In this document: in pieces, positions 60,476 through 64,000 of the stretch
How positions within the stretch are numbered: the stretch's first letter is position 1
Layout of the letters: each line of letters starts with the position of its first letter
DNA from: GCA-2686265 sp036010965
Lineage (GTDB): Bacteria; Planctomycetota; UBA1135; GCA-002686595
Direction: 5' to 3'
NCBI GenBank assembly: GCA_036010965.1
Contig: DASCMO010000114.1
Location: 1-64,000, forward strand
DNA length: 64,000 nucleotides
Notes under the pieces: generated by a model
The model's database searches: none
Seen by the model: only the letters and a program-made list of their open reading frames with translations
What the model was told of the DNA's origin: nothing
Position numbers and translations under genes: made by a program

Positions 60476-62455
60476 ATGCACCTCGACCCCCTCAGAAGCG
60501 CCGCCCGGCGCCACGCCTCCCTGACCCTGTGGGTCGCCAATGTGGCGGCCGGCACCCTGGTGGGTACGGCGTACCTCGAGCACGTGCCCGCCGATGCGTC
60601 CCTCGCGACCTGGATCTTCGGTGCCCTGGGCCTGCTCTCCAGTGTTGCGACCCTGGCCCTCGTCCCGGCGCTCCTGCTGTGGGCAATCCACCGCTGGGTG
60701 CGCTCCGATCGGCTCACGGCCCTCGCCGCCGGCCTGGTCGGGGGCGTCTTTCTGGTGCTGCTCGCCGCCGACACGGTCGTCTTCACCCTCCTTGGCCACC
60801 ACTTCAACGGCGCCGTCTGGAACGTCGTATTCACCCGCGGTTCCGAGGATGCGGTCCACCTCGGCGCCGGTGTCTGGGTTCCCTCTGTCGGCGCCCTGGC
60901 CCTCTTGACGCTGATCGAAGCCTGGCTCTGGAGCGTCTTGTTGCGGCGCCGACTCGTGCGCCGAGCGAGCCCTGCGCCGCGCGCCTTCAGTCTGCGCCCG
61001 ATCGCTCTGCTGGGCGGCGCCTACCTGGCGATCTTCGCGGTCGAGAAGACGATCTACGCGGCGGCCGAGTATCGCGGAGACCGGCAAGTACACGGGGTCT
61101 CACAGGCCCTGCCGATGTACCAGGGCCTGCGCGTCTCAGCCCTGTTGCCCGAGGAACTCGCCGGCGCCGAGCGACTGCCCACGGTCGAGTTCCGCCTGGG
61201 CGATCGGGCGCTGGTCTACCCGCAGGAGATGCCGCAGGTCGATCCCGCAGGTCCGCGACCGAACATCCTGCTGCTGGTGATCGACACCTGGCGGCGCGAC
61301 ATGCTCGACGAGTCCACGACGCCCGAGCTGTGGGCCTTCGCCCAGGGCGCGCGGCGCTTCGAGGATCACTGGAGCGGCGGGAACAGCACGCGCTTCGGCA
61401 TCTTCTCCCTTCTCTACGGTCTGCACGGCTCCTATTGGTTCCCGGTCTTCGAGGCGCGCCGTCCTCCGGTCCTGATGGACGTACTGGGGGAGCTGGGCTA
61501 CGAGCGCGCGGTCTTCTCGAGCGCTTCCCAGAGCTACCCGGAGTTCCGCGAGACGGCCTGGGCGGAGCTGAACCCCGAGCTAATCCTCGACGATCACGAC
61601 GGCGAGCGAGCCGATGAGCGCGACGGCCAGGTGGCGCAGCGCTTCGACGAGTGGATGGCCTGCCGCGAGGCATCGGAGCGACCGTTCTTCGCCTTCGTGC
61701 TGCTCGACTCTCCTCACCAGCCATACGACTCGCCCTCCTCCGGTCCCTTCCAGCCGGCGGCCGAGGCGCTGAACTACATCGAGCTCGCGCGCTCGAACGC
61801 GCCCGATCTCGTGCAGCGCGTGTTCAACCGCTACCGCAACGCCGTGCACCACGCCGACACCGTGGCGGGCGACATCCTGAACGCCTTGCGCGAGCACGGC
61901 GCTCTGGAGAACACCCTGGTGGTGATCACGGGCGACCACGGCGAGGAGTTTCAGGAGAACGGTTTCTGGGGCCACACGAGCAACTTCAGCTCCGAGCAGT
62001 TGGCCGTGCCGATGCTCCTCTCTGGGCCGCGGGTGGAGCCGGGGGTGGAGCGGCGGGCGACGACGCACGCCGACCTGCCCGCCACCCTGCTGGAGCTGCT
62101 GGGCGCGGACCCCTCGGCGCGGGCGCGCTGGACCCAGGGCGCGAACCTGCTCTCGCCACCCGCCGGTCGGGCCCTGACCGTCGCGGGCTGGGAGCACCTG
62201 GGCCTGATTCTGGGGGATGAGGTGTTTCGGGTGGGGGTGGAGGCCCGCTCGCCCCTGGATGTGGAGGTCTTCGACCTCTCCTGGAAGCCCGTCGCGGAGC
62301 CGGGCGGGGCCTATCTGCGCGAGTACGACAGCATCGAGACCCTCGCGCGGGAGTGCACGCAGTTCCTGGCCAGCGAACCGACCCGCTGGTGGACGGCGGC
62401 GGCGCGCGGACGGACGCGGGCTACACTGCTTCGCCGCCCGACCGCGGCGCGATGA
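60476..62455 (+). CDS. PbgA/YejM-like membrane sulfatase-superfamily protein
   Basis: A 659-residue inner-membrane protein. The first ~195 residues hold five membrane helices (~16-36, 44-68, 78-105, 127-152, 170-190). The periplasmic domain (~260-630) has the alkaline phosphatase/sulfatase fold: NILLLVIDTWRRDML (metal ligand), GNSTRFGIFSLLYG with Thr305 in the nucleophile position and VITGDHGEEFQENGFWGH. This is the layout of PbgA/YejM, which senses lipopolysaccharide in E. coli, and of phosphoethanolamine or lipoteichoic-acid synthases. PbgA itself is thought to lack hydrolase activity, but this protein retains the usual metal-site motifs, so it may be active. No ribosome binding site is obvious. 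Confidence 0.78.
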   Translation: MHLDPLRSAARRHASLTLWVANVAAGTLVGTAYLEHVPADASLATWIFGALGLLSSVATLALVPALLLWAIHRWVRSDRLTALAAGLVGGVFLVLLAADTVVFTLLGHHFNGAVWNVVFTRGSEDAVHLGAGVWVPSVGALALLTLIEAWLWSVLLRRRLVRRASPAPRAFSLRPIALLGGAYLAIFAVEKTIYAAAEYRGDRQVHGVSQALPMYQGLRVSALLPEELAGAERLPTVEFRLGDRALVYPQEMPQVDPAGPRPNILLLVIDTWRRDMLDESTTPELWAFAQGARRFEDHWSGGNSTRFGIFSLLYGLHGSYWFPVFEARRPPVLMDVLGELGYERAVFSSASQSYPEFRETAWAELNPELILDDHDGERADERDGQVAQRFDEWMACREASERPFFAFVLLDSPHQPYDSPSSGPFQPAAEALNYIELARSNAPDLVQRVFNRYRNAVHHADTVAGDILNALREHGALENTLVVITGDHGEEFQENGFWGHTSNFSSEQLAVPMLLSGPRVEPGVERRATTHADLPATLLELLGADPSARARWTQGANLLSPPAGRALTVAGWEHLGLILGDEVFRVGVEARSPLDVEVFDLSWKPVAEPGGAYLREYDSIETLARECTQFLASEPTRWWTAAARGRTRATLLRRPTAAR

Positions 62456-62462
62456 CACTTCC

Positions 62463-64000
62463 ATGGTGACACCCCGCGCGAACTTCCTCGCCCTCGCAGC
62501 CACCCTGGGCGCGGGCGCGGTGCTGCTCTGGCTCGGCGCCTGCAGTGAGCGCGAGAGTGAAGACGCCGAGCGAGAGAGCGCCGCGTCGAGCGCAACCGCC
62601 GCCACCCACGTCGGCCGGGAGGCCTGCGCCGGTTGCCACGCCGACGAGCACCAGCGCTGGCTCGGCTCGCATCACGACCTCGCCATGCAGGTCGCCGACG
62701 AGACGACCGTGCTGGGGGACTTCGACGACGCGAGCCTGACCCACTTCGGCCGCACCTCGACCTTCTTCCGACGCGATGGCGGGTTCTTTCTGCGCACCGA
62801 CGGCGCCGACGGCGAGCCGGCGGAGTTCCGCGTCGCCTACACCTTCGGCGTCGAACCGTTGCAGCAGTACCTGATCGCCTTCCCCGGCGGTCGCTACCAG
62901 GTGTCGAGCCTGTGCTGGGACGCGCGAGCGGCGTCCGAGGGCGGACAACGCTGGTTTCATCTCTACCCCGACGAGCCGATCGAGCACGACGACGTGCTGC
63001 ACTGGACCGGGCCCAACCAGAACTGGAACTACATGTGCGCGGAGTGTCACTCGACCGACCTGCGCAAGGGCTACGACCTCGAGCGAGACGTCTACGAGAC
63101 CACCTGGGAGGAGATCGACGTCTCGTGCGAGGCCTGTCACGGCCCCGGTTCGGCCCACCTGGACTGGGCGGCCGACTGGGCCGCGGGGCGGGCGAGTGAC
63201 GGGGGCGCCCGGGGGTTCGCTGTCGATCTGCTCGCCGACGCGCCGGCGGTCTGGACCACCGATCCCGAGAGCGGCTTGCCGCGACGCTCGCCCGCGCTCG
63301 TCGGCCACGAGCAGGTGGACACTTGCGCTCGCTGCCACGCTCGGCGCTCGCCGATCGCCGCGGACTACGAGCACGGCCGGCCGTTCCTCGACACCCACCG
63401 CCCGGCCCTGCTCGACGAGCTGCTCTACCACGCCGATGGGCAGATCCAGGACGAGGTCTATGTCTACGGCTCCTTCGTCCAGAGCCGCATGTACCGGGCG
63501 GGGGTCGTCTGCACCGACTGCCACGATCCGCACCGTCCGACGATCGAGGTGGGGGACGCGGTCTGCTCGAAGTGCCACGAGCCCGCGCGCTTCGACACGC
63601 CCGAGCACCACCTGCACGAGCCCGGTTCGCCTGGGGCGAGCTGCGTCGCCTGCCACATGAGCGAGCGCACCTTCATGGTGGTCGATCCGCGCCGCGACCA
63701 CTCTTTCCGCGTTCCGCGCCCCGACCTGGCGGCGAGCATTGGAACGCCCGACGCTTGCAGCGCGTGTCATGCCGAGCGCGGAGCCGAGTGGGCGGCGGGC
63801 GTGCTCGAGGAGCGCTTCGGTGCCGTCGAGGGCCGTCGCCCGCAGTTCGCCGAGGCGCTCCATGTCGGGCGTATCGAGGCGCCCGGAGCGGCGCGCAAGC
63901 TGGCGCGCCTGGCGGGGGACGGCGAGGCGCCCGGCATCGCGCGGGCGACGGCGCTGTCCCTGCTGGCGCGTCGACCGTCGCCTGCGACCGTGAGCGCGGC
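62463..64000 (+). CDS. multiheme cytochrome c lipoprotein (partial, continues past window end)
   Basis: The frame opens with the ATG at 62463, just after the PbgA-like stop, and stays open to the last base (512 codons visible). Residues 1-27 are a lipoprotein signal (LLWLGAC, Cys27). Eight CxxCH heme sites are visible: CAGCH, CAECH, CEACH, CARCH, CTDCH, CSKCH, CVACH and CSACH. The spacing of the first seven and the order recall NapC/NrfH-partner or tetratricopeptide cytochromes (cytochrome c554/doxx-like multihemes) that end in TPR repeats; the visible C terminus turns to helical repeats (APGAARKLARLAGDGEAPGI). The role is probably electron transfer in the envelope. The partner is unknown. 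Confidence 0.85.
   Translation, partial: MVTPRANFLALAATLGAGAVLLWLGACSERESEDAERESAASSATAATHVGREACAGCHADEHQRWLGSHHDLAMQVADETTVLGDFDDASLTHFGRTSTFFRRDGGFFLRTDGADGEPAEFRVAYTFGVEPLQQYLIAFPGGRYQVSSLCWDARAASEGGQRWFHLYPDEPIEHDDVLHWTGPNQNWNYMCAECHSTDLRKGYDLERDVYETTWEEIDVSCEACHGPGSAHLDWAADWAAGRASDGGARGFAVDLLADAPAVWTTDPESGLPRRSPALVGHEQVDTCARCHARRSPIAADYEHGRPFLDTHRPALLDELLYHADGQIQDEVYVYGSFVQSRMYRAGVVCTDCHDPHRPTIEVGDAVCSKCHEPARFDTPEHHLHEPGSPGASCVACHMSERTFMVVDPRRDHSFRVPRPDLAASIGTPDACSACHAERGAEWAAGVLEERFGAVEGRRPQFAEALHVGRIEAPGAARKLARLAGDGEAPGIARATALSLLARRPSPATVSA

Overview
The window is very G+C-rich bacterial DNA, densely coded on both strands. Several features point to a Gram-negative planctomycete-type bacterium: many exported and lipid-anchored proteins of unknown role, sulfatases, a large secreted metalloprotease with the roughly 120-residue C-terminal domain I associate with deep-branching Planctomycetota, peptidoglycan synthesis (MurD) and a PbgA/YejM-like envelope protein. 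The assignment is an inference; no rRNA lies in the window. The first ~115 bases are strikingly A+T-rich and meet a glycine-repeat gene, so the left edge may be a foreign or misassembled junction.

The most notable result is two selenoprotein genes that standard ORF calling breaks at in-frame TGA. At 13705-13926 lies a complete SelW-like (SelT/SelW/SelH, Rdx) protein with a C-x-x-U motif, a strong ribosome binding site and, 21 nt after the TGA, a perfect 7-bp hairpin with loop GGTCT, the apical loop of the E. coli fdhF SECIS. At 3486-3836 lies an ArsC/Spx-like thioredoxin-fold protein with a U-x-x-C motif and a second hairpin at the expected distance. Together they imply that this lineage decodes UGA as selenocysteine; selA/selB/selC are not in the window.

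Layout: 0-6 kb, glycine-rich lipoprotein, SGNH-hydrolase/sulfatase fusion, pyroglutamyl peptidase, ArsC-like selenoprotein, serine protease, FAD oxidoreductase. 6-14 kb, DUF309 protein, large HExxH protein, Met-rich secreted protein, secreted metalloprotease (all minus), then SelW (plus) and a 34-aa membrane peptide (minus). 14-20 kb, pyruvate kinase, a FlhG/MinD-like ATPase, a ParA ATPase, a helix-hairpin-helix-like protein and a secreted protein. 20-29.9 kb, thioredoxin-fold protein, aminotransferase plus uracil phosphoribosyltransferase, a GT-C membrane protein, an MJ1255-like glycosyltransferase, 5'-nucleotidase and a HEAT/VWA protein. 29.9-33.3 kb, zinc-free alcohol dehydrogenase-like oxidoreductase, 3-hydroxybutyryl-CoA dehydrogenase, two membrane-anchored proteins. 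33-42 kb (all minus), a tightly coupled run: divergent glycogen synthase, ROK sugar kinase, ABC ATPase and permease, glycolate oxidase GlcD-GlcE-GlcF. 42-44 kb, M48 peptidase and phosphoglycerate mutase. 44-49.3 kb, a complete iscR-iscS-iscU-iscA-hscB-hscA operon without ferredoxin. 49.5-54 kb, zinc-ribbon protein, thioesterase, two membrane proteins, DprA, a second DUF309 protein, a HEAT-repeat protein. 54-60.3 kb, a PEGA lipoprotein, murD, a stand-alone Clp-N-domain protein, mcsA and clpC (no mcsB or ctsR), plus tRNA-Ser(GCU). 60.5-64 kb, a PbgA/YejM-like sulfatase and an octaheme (so far) cytochrome c cut by the window end.

Genome style: start and stop codons overlap at about ten junctions (GTGA, ATGA or TGATG), implying translational coupling. 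At least six genes have a TAnnnT hexamer only 6-9 nt before the start codon and no ribosome binding site, which suggests leaderless mRNAs. Three different 15-bp-period short repeats occur, two exactly at gene ends and one inside glgA.
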